Origin: JAFECT01 sp035551675
GTDB taxonomy: Bacteria > Pseudomonadota > Alphaproteobacteria > Caulobacterales > Caulobacteraceae
NCBI GenBank assembly: GCA_035551675.1
Contig: DASZMV010000040.1
Location: 248,001 to 312,000 of the forward strand
Length of the DNA: 64,000 nucleotides
Reading direction: 5' to 3'
Shown: in pieces, positions 51,520 through 60,411 of the stretch
How the letters are laid out: every line of letters starts with the position of its first letter
How positions within the stretch are numbered: the first letter of the stretch is position 1
Made by a program: the position numbers and the translations under genes
Notes under the pieces: generated by a model
What the model saw: only the letters and a program-made list of their open reading frames with translations
What the model was told of the DNA's origin: nothing
The model's database searches: none

Positions 51520-52767
51520 TTATTGGCTCTCGGCGCTCAGGCGGTCGAGGTGCATGCGAATGTGCGCGGCTTCCGCCGGCGAGGTCGCCAGCGAAATAGC
51601 CTGGGTAAAGGCGGCCTTTGCCTCCGCCTTGCGGTCGAGTTGCAGCAACAGCGCGCCCTTCACGCCGAAAAAATAGAAATAGCCCTTTAGCCGTTCGGCC
51701 AACGGTTCGAGCAGGGCCAGCGCCGCCTCCGCGCCCTGGGTCTTCGACACCGCCACGGCGCGGTTGAGGGTCACGACCGGCGAAGGCTCCATGCGCTCGA
51801 GCGTGGCGTACAGGCGTTCGATCTGAACCCAGTCGGTCGCCGCAGCGCTCGGAGCGCGGGCGTGCAGGGCCGCGATAGCCGCCTGAACCTGATAGGCGCC
51901 GGGGCGGCGGTGGCGCACGGCCTTGTCGATCAGGGCCGACGCTTCGGCGATCTGTTCGGCGTTCCACAGCGAACGGTCCTGGTCTTCCAGCAGGATGATG
52001 CTTCCGTCGGCGTCGAAACGCGCGCCGGCGCGGGCGTGCTGGATCAGCATCAGCGCGGTCAGCCCCAGGATCTCGGGCTCCGCGGGATAGAGTTTCAGCA
52101 AGAGGCGCGAAAGGCGGATCGCCTCGCCGCACAACTGCTCGCGCGCCTCGCCCTGTTCGCCGCCGCGCGAATAGCCTTCGTTGAACACGAGGTAGAGCAT
52201 GGCCGCCACCGCCGCGAGGCGCTCGGCGCGTTCGATGGCGTTCGGCGTCTCGAACGATGCCTGGGTCTTGGCGATGCGGGCCTTGGCGCGGGTGATGCGC
52301 TGCTCCATCGCCGCTTCGCTGACGAGAAAGGCGCGGGCGATCTGGGTGACGCTCAGGCCCGAGACGATGCGCAGCGCCAGCGCGACCTGCTGCACGGCGG
52401 GCAACTCCGGGTGGCAGCAGATGAACAGCAGACGCAGGACGTCGTCGCGGTAGTGACCCTCGTCGAGTTGCTGCGCCATCGCGTCTTCCGCGTCCTCGAG
52501 ATCGGAGATCTCCGCCTCGTCGGGTAGTTCCTGCTGACGACTGCGCCGGCGCACGCCGTCCAGCGCCGCGTTGCGGCCGACCAGGATCAGCCAGGCGGCG
52601 GGATTGCGCGGCGGGCCATTCTTGGGCCAGCTCTTCAACGCACGCAGGCTCGCGTCCTGAAACGCCTCTTCGGCGAGGTCGAGGTCGCGGAAATAGCGCA
52701 TGAGCGCGCTCACGGCCTGGGGCCGGGCGGCGGTGAGCGTCGCGCCGATCCAGCCGACGTCGCTCAC
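51520..52767 (-). CDS. ECF42-type RNA polymerase sigma factor with long C-terminal extension
   Basis: This 415-residue protein has sigma region 2 (ALMRYFRDLDLAEEAFQDAS, WLILVGRNAALD), region 4 (LPAVQQVALALRIVSGLSVT, AAMEQRITRAKARI) and a C-terminal extension of over 200 residues. The extension has a conserved LYLVFNEGYS segment and TPR-like helices (LNRAVAVSKTQGAEAALALL, AEAKAAFTQAISLA). That build is the ECF42 group, in which the extension rather than a classical anti-sigma factor is thought to control activity. The GTG at 52767 overlaps the DGPF gene stop as GTGA, the usual partner arrangement. Confidence 0.9.
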   Translation of the reverse strand: MSDVGWIGATLTAARPQAVSALMRYFRDLDLAEEAFQDASLRALKSWPKNGPPRNPAAWLILVGRNAALDGVRRRSRQQELPDEAEISDLEDAEDAMAQQLDEGHYRDDVLRLLFICCHPELPAVQQVALALRIVSGLSVTQIARAFLVSEAAMEQRITRAKARIAKTQASFETPNAIERAERLAAVAAMLYLVFNEGYSRGGEQGEAREQLCGEAIRLSRLLLKLYPAEPEILGLTALMLIQHARAGARFDADGSIILLEDQDRSLWNAEQIAEASALIDKAVRHRRPGAYQVQAAIAALHARAPSAAATDWVQIERLYATLERMEPSPVVTLNRAVAVSKTQGAEAALALLEPLAERLKGYFYFFGVKGALLLQLDRKAEAKAAFTQAISLATSPAEAAHIRMHLDRLSAESQ

Positions 52768-53135
52768 GCCAACTCCGCACCCGGCAGGAACACCTTTATC
52801 GGCCTGATCTCGTACGCCCCGCCGGGGTTGGCCTTGGCCAGGTCACGCGCGACGCCGATGGCGTCCTCGAGGGACTCGCAGTCGATGACGTAGAATCCGA
52901 GCAGCTGCTCCTTGGTCTCGGCGAAGGGGCCGTCGAGCACCAGCGGCGGATCTGAGTCCTTGCGAAGGGTCACCGCCGCCGTCGTCGGCATGAGCCGCAG
53001 TGCGGGCCCCATCTTCCTGGCGCTCACCAGCTTTTCGTGCACCTCGCCCAATCGGGCCATGACCGCGTCGTCCTCGGCCTTGGACCAGGAAAACACGGCG
53101 TCTTCGTCGTTGTAGCAAAGCATGGCGTAGAGCAT
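52764..53135 (-). CDS. YCII-related DGPF-motif protein, partner of the ECF42 sigma factor
   Basis: This 123-residue protein has the YCII-like fold: MLYAMLCYNDEDAVFSWSKA, the signature VLDGPFAETKEQLLGFYVID, and EDAIGVARDLAKANPGGAYE leading to EIRPI. DGPF proteins are encoded with ECF42 sigma factors, usually as the first gene and probable target or partner. The ATG at 53135 was selected because it starts the domain; the longer frame upstream is unconserved. The start region is shared with the divergent DUF885 gene (133-base gap). Confidence 0.9.
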   Translation of the reverse strand: MLYAMLCYNDEDAVFSWSKAEDDAVMARLGEVHEKLVSARKMGPALRLMPTTAAVTLRKDSDPPLVLDGPFAETKEQLLGFYVIDCESLEDAIGVARDLAKANPGGAYEIRPIKVFLPGAELA

Positions 53136-53268
53136 CGGCGGGCCCTCTTGTCTAAAGGACGAACGAGGGACCACTAGGCCGACACCCTCCCTGCCCGGCA
53201 AGACGAAAATCTCCAACGGCTTGATCGAGACGGCGCCCCGGTCCAGCTTGGGCGCAGGGAGACCAGTC

Positions 53269-55080
53269 ATGCCGCGTACGCCGTCCGCCTTCGAACTCAA
53301 CCGCCGCGCCATGGTCGGGGTCGCCCTGGCCGTCCCGGCCTTTGCCGGTCATGCCTTCGCCCAGCCGATGGGCGATGAAGCCGCGCGGTTGAACCGGCTG
53401 ATCGCAGCGAGCGTGAAGGCGGACGGCCTGCTCGATCCGCTCGCGGCGGCGAGGTTCGGCGGCGACAGCTTCGTCGACCCCCTGTCGGATCACTACGCGC
53501 AGGCGCGGCTCGCCGCGAAGACATCGGAGGCGGCGGAGTTGGCGTCGATCGACCGTTCGCGGCTCGAGCCCATCGAGCGGCTGGCCTACGACGTGTTCAA
53601 ATACAAAACCGACGAGACGCTGGAGGAATTCAGCTCCGGCCTGTTCGAGATCGAGCGCATGACGCCGCTCGACCCGTCCTTCGGCCTGCAAGTGAACTTC
53701 CCCGACGCCGCATCGGGCGCGGGCGCGCCGTTCAAGACCGTGGCCGACTACGAGGCGGGATTGCGGAGGCTCGACGGCTTTTCCGACTATCTGAACAACA
53801 CCGTCGTTCGCCTGAAAGAAGGCGTCGCCAACGGTTATGTCCAACCGCGCATCCTGGTGCAGAACGTGCTGGCCCAGGTCGATGTCATGCTCGCATTGCA
53901 GCCGCGGGACACGCCTTTCTACAAACCCCTCCTCGCCATGCCGGCGGACATCCCCGCGGCGGACCAGGCGCGTTTGCGCGCGGCCTACCGCGAGGTCATC
54001 GAGACCAGGGTGCTGGGCGGTTATCGCCTCTGGAAAACCTACCTCACCGAGACCTATCTGCCGATCGCACGCGAGGCGCCGGGCTTGGTCGCGCAGAAGG
54101 ACGGCGCGCGGATCTATGTGGCGGCGCTGCGTCATCACACCACCACCGCCCTCGACGCCGAGGCGATCCACAAGCTCGGCCTGTCCGAAATCGTGCGCAT
54201 TCGGGGCGAGATGGAGGCGGTGCGCAAGACGCTCGCGTTTCCGGGCGACCTGCACGCCCTGTTCGAGCACGTGCGCACCGATCCGCAGTTCTATTACAAA
54301 CGTCCGGAGGATCTGCTCGCGCGGTTCAAGTCGATCGAGGCGAAGATCTGGCTCGGCATTCCGCGCCTGTTCAATCGCAGGCCCAAGGCGGCTTTCGAAG
54401 TGCGCCCTCTGCCGTCGATGGGCGATGCGCGCGGCACCGGCTACTTCAACCTCGGTCCCGCCGATGGGTCGGCGCCGGGCGTACTCTATTTCAACATGTC
54501 GATGCTCTCGACGCGGCCGATCCCGACGCTCGAGACCTTGACCTTGCACGAAGGCATTCCCGGCCACTACTTCCAGGGGTCGCTTGCGCAGGAGAACACC
54601 CGCTTGCCCGACATCCTGCGCTTCGGCGGCGATTTCACCGCCTATATCGAGGGCTGGGGTCTGTATTCGGAATCGCTCGGCAAGCCGCTCGGCCTATTCA
54701 CCGACCCGTGGCAGTGGTTCGGCCATCTCGACTTCGAGATGCTGCGCGCGGTTCGCCTGGTGGCCGACACCGGCATGCACGCCAAGGGCTGGACGCGCGA
54801 GCAGGCGATCGACTTCATGACCGTCAACACCTCGATGGCGGCCAGGGACATTCGCGTCGAGATCGATCGCTATATCGCCGCGCCGGGCCAGGCGACCGCA
54901 TACAAGGTGGGTGAGTTGAAGCTGCATGAACTCTGCGACAAGGCGCAGAAGGCGTTGGGCGCACGGTTCAACATCAAGGACTTCCACGACCAGGTGATCA
55001 TGACCGGTTCCATGCCGCTGGGCATTCTGGAAGCCAAGATCGACGCCTGGATCGCCGACGGGGCGCCCGCCTATGCCTGA
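53269..55080 (+). CDS. DUF885 family exported protein (probable metallopeptidase-like)
   Basis: This 603-residue protein has a Tat-like signal (FELNRRAMVGVALAVPAFAG with the twin arginine). The DUF885 hallmark LTLHEGIPGHYFQGSLAQ (HExxxxH-like) is followed by AYIEGWGLYSESLG, the second conserved Glu motif. DUF885 proteins resemble zinc peptidases (M32/M2-like) but their reaction is not established. The ATG at 53269 has AGGGA upstream and starts a plausible signal peptide. It overlaps the MFS transporter gene by 8 bases and heads a four-gene operon. Confidence 0.87.
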   Translation: MPRTPSAFELNRRAMVGVALAVPAFAGHAFAQPMGDEAARLNRLIAASVKADGLLDPLAAARFGGDSFVDPLSDHYAQARLAAKTSEAAELASIDRSRLEPIERLAYDVFKYKTDETLEEFSSGLFEIERMTPLDPSFGLQVNFPDAASGAGAPFKTVADYEAGLRRLDGFSDYLNNTVVRLKEGVANGYVQPRILVQNVLAQVDVMLALQPRDTPFYKPLLAMPADIPAADQARLRAAYREVIETRVLGGYRLWKTYLTETYLPIAREAPGLVAQKDGARIYVAALRHHTTTALDAEAIHKLGLSEIVRIRGEMEAVRKTLAFPGDLHALFEHVRTDPQFYYKRPEDLLARFKSIEAKIWLGIPRLFNRRPKAAFEVRPLPSMGDARGTGYFNLGPADGSAPGVLYFNMSMLSTRPIPTLETLTLHEGIPGHYFQGSLAQENTRLPDILRFGGDFTAYIEGWGLYSESLGKPLGLFTDPWQWFGHLDFEMLRAVRLVADTGMHAKGWTREQAIDFMTVNTSMAARDIRVEIDRYIAAPGQATAYKVGELKLHELCDKAQKALGARFNIKDFHDQVIMTGSMPLGILEAKIDAWIADGAPAYA

Positions 55081-56395
55081 CGACGCCGCGCCCTATCCGC
55101 GGCCGGCGTACGCCTGGAGCGTGGTTGCGATCCTGTTTCTGACCGCGGTGCTCTCCTACACCGACCGCCAGGTGCTCAGCCTGCTGGTCGATCCGATCCG
55201 CGCCGAGCTGAAGATCGACGACACCCAGATGAGCCTGCTGCTGGGCGCCGCGTTCGCGGTGATCTACGGCATCGCCGGCGTGCCGCTCGGTTGGTTCGCG
55301 GACCGCACGTCGCGGCGCAACCTGATCCTCGGCGGGGTGTTGGTCTGGGGCATCGGCACCCTCGCCTGCGGCTTCGCGCAGAGCTTCGGCGAGCTGTTCG
55401 CCGCACGCATCGTCGTGGGTTTGGGTGAGGCGGTCCTGTCGCCGGCCGCCATCTCGCTGATCAGCGACTACCTCCCGGAGCGCCGGCGTGGCTTCGCGCT
55501 CGGCGTCTACTTCAGCGGCATCGCCGTGGGCGTCGGCAGCCCGCTCTTCATCGGCAGCACAATCCTGGGCGCGATCGACCATGGCCTGTTCCTGGGCACG
55601 CCCTTGGCGCACCTTTCGCCTTGGCGTCTCGTGTTGCTGGTGCTCGGCACGCCGAGCCTGTTGTGGGCGCTGTTGATCCTCGCCATCCGCGAACCGGCGC
55701 GGCGCGGCAGCGAAGCCGCCCAGGCGGTGGTTCCCCCGACCGGCGGCGTCGACTGGACACCGCTGCTGCTGATTGCGCCTGTCTATCTCGCCGTCGCCAT
55801 CGCGTCCCTGGTCGACAACGGCGTCGGCGCCTGGGTCCCGTCGTTGCTGATCCGAACGTTCAAGGCCGCCCCAACCGGCGAAGGCATGAAGGGCCTCGGC
55901 CTTTTGATCACCGCCGGCTACGGTGGCGGAATGCTGCTGGGCGGCTTTCTCGCCGATCGGATGGCCGTCTGGCGCGGTCCGCGTGGGAAGATCGAGCTCT
56001 GCCTGGCGGCCGCAGCGTCGACGCTCCTCGCCGCCCTCCTCATCCGAACGCCGGCGCTCGACGCGGTGATGATCAGCACGACGCTGTATTTCGCCCTGTC
56101 GGCGGTGGTCACGGCGTCGGGCCTGTCGGCCATCCTGGACGCGACGCCCAACCGCTCGCGCGGCCTCGCCATGGCGATCAGCTTCTTCCTCAACGTCGCG
56201 GTCGGCGCCGGCATCGGCCCCACGGTGGTGGCGCTCGCGGGCGACAAGCTGTTCGGAAAGAGAGTGGGCCTGGGCGCGCCCATCGCCTTCACCATCGCCG
56301 TATTCTTCAGCATCGCGGCGATCGCATTGGTCGCCGCCCTGGTCGTCGCGCGCCGCCATCGCGCGACCGTCAATCCCGTGGGAGCGTCCGCATGA
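55073..56395 (+). CDS. MFS transporter (Spinster-like)
   Basis: This 440-residue protein has 12 predicted helices. The MFS loop 2-3 signature GWFADRTSRRNLILGGVLVW and the helix-1 motif SYTDRQVLSLLVDPIRAEL are those of the Spinster/anion-cation branch, and PERRRGFALGVYFSGIAVGV is helix 5. It probably moves a small organic acid, lipid or peptide. It overlaps the DUF885 gene by 8 bases and the TIGR04076 gene by 4, so its substrate may be linked to the DUF885 hydrolase. Confidence 0.9.
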   Translation: MPDDAAPYPRPAYAWSVVAILFLTAVLSYTDRQVLSLLVDPIRAELKIDDTQMSLLLGAAFAVIYGIAGVPLGWFADRTSRRNLILGGVLVWGIGTLACGFAQSFGELFAARIVVGLGEAVLSPAAISLISDYLPERRRGFALGVYFSGIAVGVGSPLFIGSTILGAIDHGLFLGTPLAHLSPWRLVLLVLGTPSLLWALLILAIREPARRGSEAAQAVVPPTGGVDWTPLLLIAPVYLAVAIASLVDNGVGAWVPSLLIRTFKAAPTGEGMKGLGLLITAGYGGGMLLGGFLADRMAVWRGPRGKIELCLAAAASTLLAALLIRTPALDAVMISTTLYFALSAVVTASGLSAILDATPNRSRGLAMAISFFLNVAVGAGIGPTVVALAGDKLFGKRVGLGAPIAFTIAVFFSIAAIALVAALVVARRHRATVNPVGASA

Positions 56396-56736
56396 GCGAC
56401 GATGGATTTGAACTGTGGGACCTGAAGGTCGAGGTGACGGCGCCGCCGGGCGCCACGCTTTACTGCTCGGCCAAGCCTGGCGACTATTTCGAGCTGCGCG
56501 GCGAGAGTCTTTATCTACCCCCTGGCCAGGGCTTCTCGATCTATTCGCTCGCGGCGCTGCTGCCGCTGCTTCCGGCGAAACAGCGCGCCACTGACCCGAA
56601 CGACTGGATGTCGACCGACGCCGAGGTCGCCTGCCCCGATCCCAACTGCCCATCGCGCTTTCGCATCACGCGCACGGCGAAGCGCCGGTTCCGGCACAGC
56701 GATACGACGGCGGTTCCTCTGCCTGACCGCCCATGA
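56392..56736 (+). CDS. TIGR04076 family small protein
   Basis: This 114-residue protein matches the TIGR04076 family: ELWDLKVEVTAPPGATLYCS, GDYFELRGESLYLPPGQGFS, LLPAKQRATDPNDWMSTDAE and VACPDPNCPSRFRI with a paired Cys motif (CPDPNC). The function is unknown; family members are often next to oxidoreductases. The ATG at 56392 overlaps the MFS stop, and its stop overlaps the aldo/keto reductase start as ATGA. Confidence 0.85.
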   Translation: MSDDGFELWDLKVEVTAPPGATLYCSAKPGDYFELRGESLYLPPGQGFSIYSLAALLPLLPAKQRATDPNDWMSTDAEVACPDPNCPSRFRITRTAKRRFRHSDTTAVPLPDRP

Positions 56737-57785
56737 GCATCGAGACATTCGAGCTCGCGCCCGGCTACGCCATCTCACGGGTCATCCGCGGGGGCTGGCA
56801 ACTGGCGGGCGGTCACGGCGCGGTCGACGAGGCGTCGGTCGAAAGCGACCTCCTTGCCTATTTCGAGGGCGGGATCACGACCTTCGACTGCGCCGACATC
56901 TATAACGGCGTCGAGGAGAAATACGGCGCCTTTCGCGAGACCGTGCGCCGGCGGTTGGGCGCCGAGGCGCTGTCGCGGCTGAAGATCCACACCAAGTTCG
57001 TACCGGACCTCGACGTCCTGCCGGTGATTGACAAGGCCTATGTGCGCGGCGTCATCGAGCGTTCGCTGACCCGCCTGCACATGGAGCGCCTCGATCTGGT
57101 GCAGTTCCACTGGTGGGACTACGCCGAGCCGCGGTGCGTGGAGACCGCGCTTTGGCTCGAAGCCTTGCGCCAGGAAGGCCTGATCGACCGCGTCGCCGCG
57201 ACCAATTTCGACACGCCGCACCTGGAGGCCATGGTCGAAGCGGGCGTTCCTCTCACCTCGCTGCAGGTGCAATACTCGCTGCTGGACGACCGTCCGGCGA
57301 AGACCATGGCGGCGGCTTGCGCGCGCCTAGGCGTAAAGCTGCTGTGCTACGGCGCCATCGCCGGCGGGTTTCTCAGCGATCGCTGGCTCGGCGCGCCTGA
57401 TCCGGGATACGATTTCGAGAACCGTTCGTTGGTCAAATACCGTCTTATCATCGACGAGTTCGGCGGCTGGACTCTGTTCCAGGACCTGCTTGCCGCGTTG
57501 CAACAGATCGCAAGCCGGCAGGGCGCGGGCATCAGCGCCGTCGCCGCGCGCTGGACGCTCGACCAGCCCCAGGTCGCCGGGGTGATCGTCGGCGCCCGCG
57601 ACCGCGCGCATCTCGAGCGAACGCTGCAGATCGGCGCGGTCCGTCTGACGGATGACGACCGCGCCGCCCTCGCCGCCGTGCTGGCGCAGCGCCGGGGACC
57701 TGCGGGCGACGTCTATGCGCTCGAGCGAGATCGTACGGGACGCCACGGCGCCATCATGAAGTACAACCTCAGCCAACCGGCCTGA
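56733..57785 (+). CDS. Aldo/keto reductase
   Basis: This 350-residue NAD(P)H-dependent oxidoreductase has the catalytic tetrad in FDCADIYNGVE (Asp and Tyr), IHTKFVPD (Lys) and VQFHWWDY (His). The C-terminal cofactor segment is VAGVIVGARDRAHLERTL. It reduces carbonyls to alcohols or the reverse. It is the last gene of the DUF885/MFS/TIGR04076 operon, all joined by overlaps, which suggests breakdown of a specific imported compound. Confidence 0.91.
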   Translation: MSIETFELAPGYAISRVIRGGWQLAGGHGAVDEASVESDLLAYFEGGITTFDCADIYNGVEEKYGAFRETVRRRLGAEALSRLKIHTKFVPDLDVLPVIDKAYVRGVIERSLTRLHMERLDLVQFHWWDYAEPRCVETALWLEALRQEGLIDRVAATNFDTPHLEAMVEAGVPLTSLQVQYSLLDDRPAKTMAAACARLGVKLLCYGAIAGGFLSDRWLGAPDPGYDFENRSLVKYRLIIDEFGGWTLFQDLLAALQQIASRQGAGISAVAARWTLDQPQVAGVIVGARDRAHLERTLQIGAVRLTDDDRAALAAVLAQRRGPAGDVYALERDRTGRHGAIMKYNLSQPA

Positions 57786-57818
57786 CCGAACTCATACGTC
57801 ACCGGGCGCCCCCGTTCG

Positions 57819-58211
57819 TTAGCGCACGAGCTGCCAGAACAGCGAGACCACGGCGACGAAGCCCAGGCCGAAGATGAGCGTCCGCACGTAGGGCACGCCG
57901 AGGATAAATACCGCCGCGTGCGCGACGCGGCTCCAGAAAAACCATTGCGCCCAGAACGCGGTCGTGGCGTCAGCCTTGTGGGTGAGTTCGGCGATGATCA
58001 CCAGCGCCGCGAACGGCGCAAAGCTCTCGACCGCGTTGAGGTAGGTGCGATCGGCGCGCTTGCCCCAGGCGGGCACGGGGCGCGGGGTCGGGTCGGTGTA
58101 GTTGGCCGGCTTGAGCATGCCGTTGGTCATCAGCTGCGATGCGATGTACGGGATCCACAGCGCCGCCGTCAGCATGGCGGTGTAGGCGAGATACTGAAGG
58201 TCGGTCGACAT
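57819..58211 (-). CDS. MAPEG family membrane protein
   Basis: This 130-residue protein has four helices (YLAYTAMLTAALWIPYIASQ, AVESFAPFAALVIIAELTHK, WSRVAHAAVFILGVPYVRTL, LIFGLGFVAVVSLFWQLV). The MAPEG pattern ADRTYLNAVESFAPFAALV is clear. MAPEG proteins are glutathione transferases or peroxidases of the membrane; bacterial substrates are largely unknown. The ATG at 58211 was chosen over a much longer upstream frame that is antisense to the esterase gene. Bases 58212-58430 before it show no gene. Confidence 0.88.
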   Translation of the reverse strand: MSTDLQYLAYTAMLTAALWIPYIASQLMTNGMLKPANYTDPTPRPVPAWGKRADRTYLNAVESFAPFAALVIIAELTHKADATTAFWAQWFFWSRVAHAAVFILGVPYVRTLIFGLGFVAVVSLFWQLVR

Positions 58212-58430
58212 CTCTTGAGTCCCCTTAGCTGTCCGCCCAATGAGATCGCGGCTGAAGCGTGCGTCAATGTATTTAGGCGCCGCCCTGACCGGCGCATCGG
58301 TGCGGCCGATAGCTGTGATGGGTTTGTCGCAGACGGTCGGTTCGGGAGCGCGAACGGCTTGGCAGCCGCCGACTGATCGCGCGCCGCAGTGGGGACTCGC
58401 AGGAAGCGCGTCCGGCGCTATGCTCGGAGC

Positions 58431-59102
58431 ATGACGTCCGAATCCGTGACCATCGCCGTGGCGGACAAAGGCTCGGTCTCCGGCCTGTGGCTGGCGCCCG
58501 CGAAGCCCAAGGCCTGCCTGGTCCTGGCCCACGGCGCGGGCGCCGGCATGACGCACAAGGCCATGGCCGCCACCGCCGAGGGACTGGCCGCCCGCGGGAT
58601 CGCCACCCTGCGCTATCAGTTCCCGTACATGGAGGCCGGCGGCAAGCGCGTGGACTCCGCGCCGGTCGCCCAGGTCACGGTCCGCGCCGCCTGCGCCGAA
58701 GGCCTGAAGCGCGCGAAGAACGCTCCGCTGTTCGCGGGAGGGAGATCGTTCGGCGGGCGAATGACATCCCAGGCCCAGGCCCACGCCCCTCTCGACGGCG
58801 TAGGCGGCCTCGTGTTCTTTGCCTTTCCGTTGCACCCCGCCGGCAAGCCTTCGGTCGAGCGCGCGGCGCACCTCGCGGAGGTGAAGATCCCCATGCTGTT
58901 CCTGCAAGGAACAAGCGATGCTTTGGCGCAGCGAGACCTGTTGGAACAGGCGACGGCGAAACTCGGCAAACGCGCGACGCTTCACCTCGTCCCCGACGCC
59001 GACCACAGCTTCCACGTCCCGGCCAAGACCGGCCGCAAGGACGCCGACGTATTGGCCGATATCCTCGACGCGGCCGCGAGTTGGATGACGCTGCATGCGT
59101 AG
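58431..59102 (+). CDS. Alpha/beta hydrolase (dienelactone hydrolase-like/YdeN-type)
   Basis: This 223-residue protein has the oxyanion HGAGAGMTHKAM loop, the nucleophile elbow GGRSFGGRM (Ser in GxSxG), an Asp in LQGTSDALAQ and a His in DADHSFHVP, completing the triad. It resembles the KANL3/Tex30 group of small hydrolases. The ATG at 58431 overlaps no gene and begins the domain. Its stop overlaps the downstream lipoprotein gene by 8 bases. Confidence 0.87.
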   Translation: MTSESVTIAVADKGSVSGLWLAPAKPKACLVLAHGAGAGMTHKAMAATAEGLAARGIATLRYQFPYMEAGGKRVDSAPVAQVTVRAACAEGLKRAKNAPLFAGGRSFGGRMTSQAQAHAPLDGVGGLVFFAFPLHPAGKPSVERAAHLAEVKIPMLFLQGTSDALAQRDLLEQATAKLGKRATLHLVPDADHSFHVPAKTGRKDADVLADILDAAASWMTLHA

Positions 59103-59535
59103 CAACTTCCGCATTGCCCTTAGCATTGCCAGCCTGCTGGTCCTGTGCGCATGCGAATACTCCGAACCGGCCCGAGACGAATTGATTGGCACGTGGACGG
59201 ACGCCCGGAGCGGCGCTGTACTTACGTTGGACAAAAGCGGCGCTATGATGCTGCGGAACTGGCCGTACCGGTTCATCGACGGCGGACATAGTGATGGGAC
59301 TCGGCGCGTCTCCGCCGTGGGCCGATGGCAGTGGATCGACTACCACGAGAAGCCCAAGATCTTCGACGAAGATAACTATTACCTCGACCTAACGACATCT
59401 GAGATCGACGGTCGGCTCGTGGTGAGGGAGGTGATCCCGAATTTCGGCCACGACTTTACCGGCATAGAAATCACACGCTGGTATGGCGATCCGGATGAAG
59501 GTGACGCTCTCCGATTTGAAAAGACGACGAGGTAG
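59095..59535 (+). CDS. Hypothetical lipoprotein
   Basis: This 146-residue protein has a signal peptide (FRIALSIASLLVLCAC) with lipobox LCAC, so it is probably lipid-anchored. The remainder (LIGTWTDARSGAVLTLDKSG, RRVSAVGRWQWIDYHE) looks like a small beta-barrel, lipocalin-like fold, but I do not recognise a family. Codon use is visibly less GC-biased than in the neighbours, which may mean recent acquisition. It overlaps the esterase gene by 8 bases and precedes the TSUP gene by 3. Confidence 0.75.
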   Translation: MRSNFRIALSIASLLVLCACEYSEPARDELIGTWTDARSGAVLTLDKSGAMMLRNWPYRFIDGGHSDGTRRVSAVGRWQWIDYHEKPKIFDEDNYYLDLTTSEIDGRLVVREVIPNFGHDFTGIEITRWYGDPDEGDALRFEKTTR

Positions 59536-59538
59536 GCC

Positions 59539-60411
59539 ATGGTTCAGATCCTGCTCGTTCTGCTGTCGCTGTTCGGCGTGGCCTTCGCCTTTCAGCTCGG
59601 ACGGACCCTGCTGAAACAGGGCGGCTATGCGCCCGCGCCGGAGGCCATTGCGCTGGGCGCCGTGACCAACTTCTTCGATTCGCTCGGCATCGGATCCTAT
59701 GCGCCTTCCACCGCGTGGATCAGGCTGCGACGGCTCACCGCCGACGCCAATATTCCCGCGACCCTGACCGTCGGCCATTGCCTGCCGTCGGTGGTCGAAG
59801 CGCTGATCTTCATTCAGATCGTCAAGGTCGACCCGATCCTGTTGGCGGGCTGCATCGGGAGCGCGGTGCTGGGTTCGATCGTCGGCGTGCGGCTGGTGGT
59901 GCGCGCGCCGGTGCGCGTCGTGCAGGGGATGGTCGGTATAGCGCTGACCCTCGCGGCGATCGCGTTCGCCATGACCAACCTGAAACTGATGCCCGGCGGC
60001 GGAACCGCGCTTTCGTTGCCGCTCGCCGTGATGCTGCTGGTGTTCGCGGTGCACTTCGTGCTGGGCGCACTGATGACCTTCGGCATCGGCATGTATGCGC
60101 CGTCGCTTATTCTGCTGAGCCTGTTGGGCCTCAATCCGGTCGCGGCCTTTCCGATCATGATGGGGGCCTGCGCCTTCCTGATGCCGGTCGCCGGCGTCGA
60201 GTTCCTGCGGAAGCAGCGTCTCGACCTCAGGGTCGTCACCGGCATCGCGCTCGGCGGCATTCCGGCCATCTTCGTCGGCGCCTTCCTGGTGAAGTCGCTG
60301 CCCTTGACGATGGTGCGCTGGGGCGTGGTGGTTGTTGTGGTCTACGCCGCGTTGCAGCTCCTGCTGTCCGCGTTTCGTGCGGCCAAGCCCGCGCCGGCGC
60401 CGGCCACATGA
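59539..60411 (+). CDS. TSUP (TauE/SafE) family membrane permease
   Basis: This 290-residue protein has eight or so helices. It has a TauE/SafE pattern with ALGAVTNFFDSLGIGSYAPS near the N-terminus and AFPIMMGACAFLMPVAGVEF in the second half. The family exports or imports sulfite, sulfonates and other small anions. The stop overlaps the aminotransferase start as ATGA. Context suggests a substrate linked to amino-acid transamination, but this is inference. Confidence 0.88.
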   Translation: MVQILLVLLSLFGVAFAFQLGRTLLKQGGYAPAPEAIALGAVTNFFDSLGIGSYAPSTAWIRLRRLTADANIPATLTVGHCLPSVVEALIFIQIVKVDPILLAGCIGSAVLGSIVGVRLVVRAPVRVVQGMVGIALTLAAIAFAMTNLKLMPGGGTALSLPLAVMLLVFAVHFVLGALMTFGIGMYAPSLILLSLLGLNPVAAFPIMMGACAFLMPVAGVEFLRKQRLDLRVVTGIALGGIPAIFVGAFLVKSLPLTMVRWGVVVVVVYAALQLLLSAFRAAKPAPAPAT

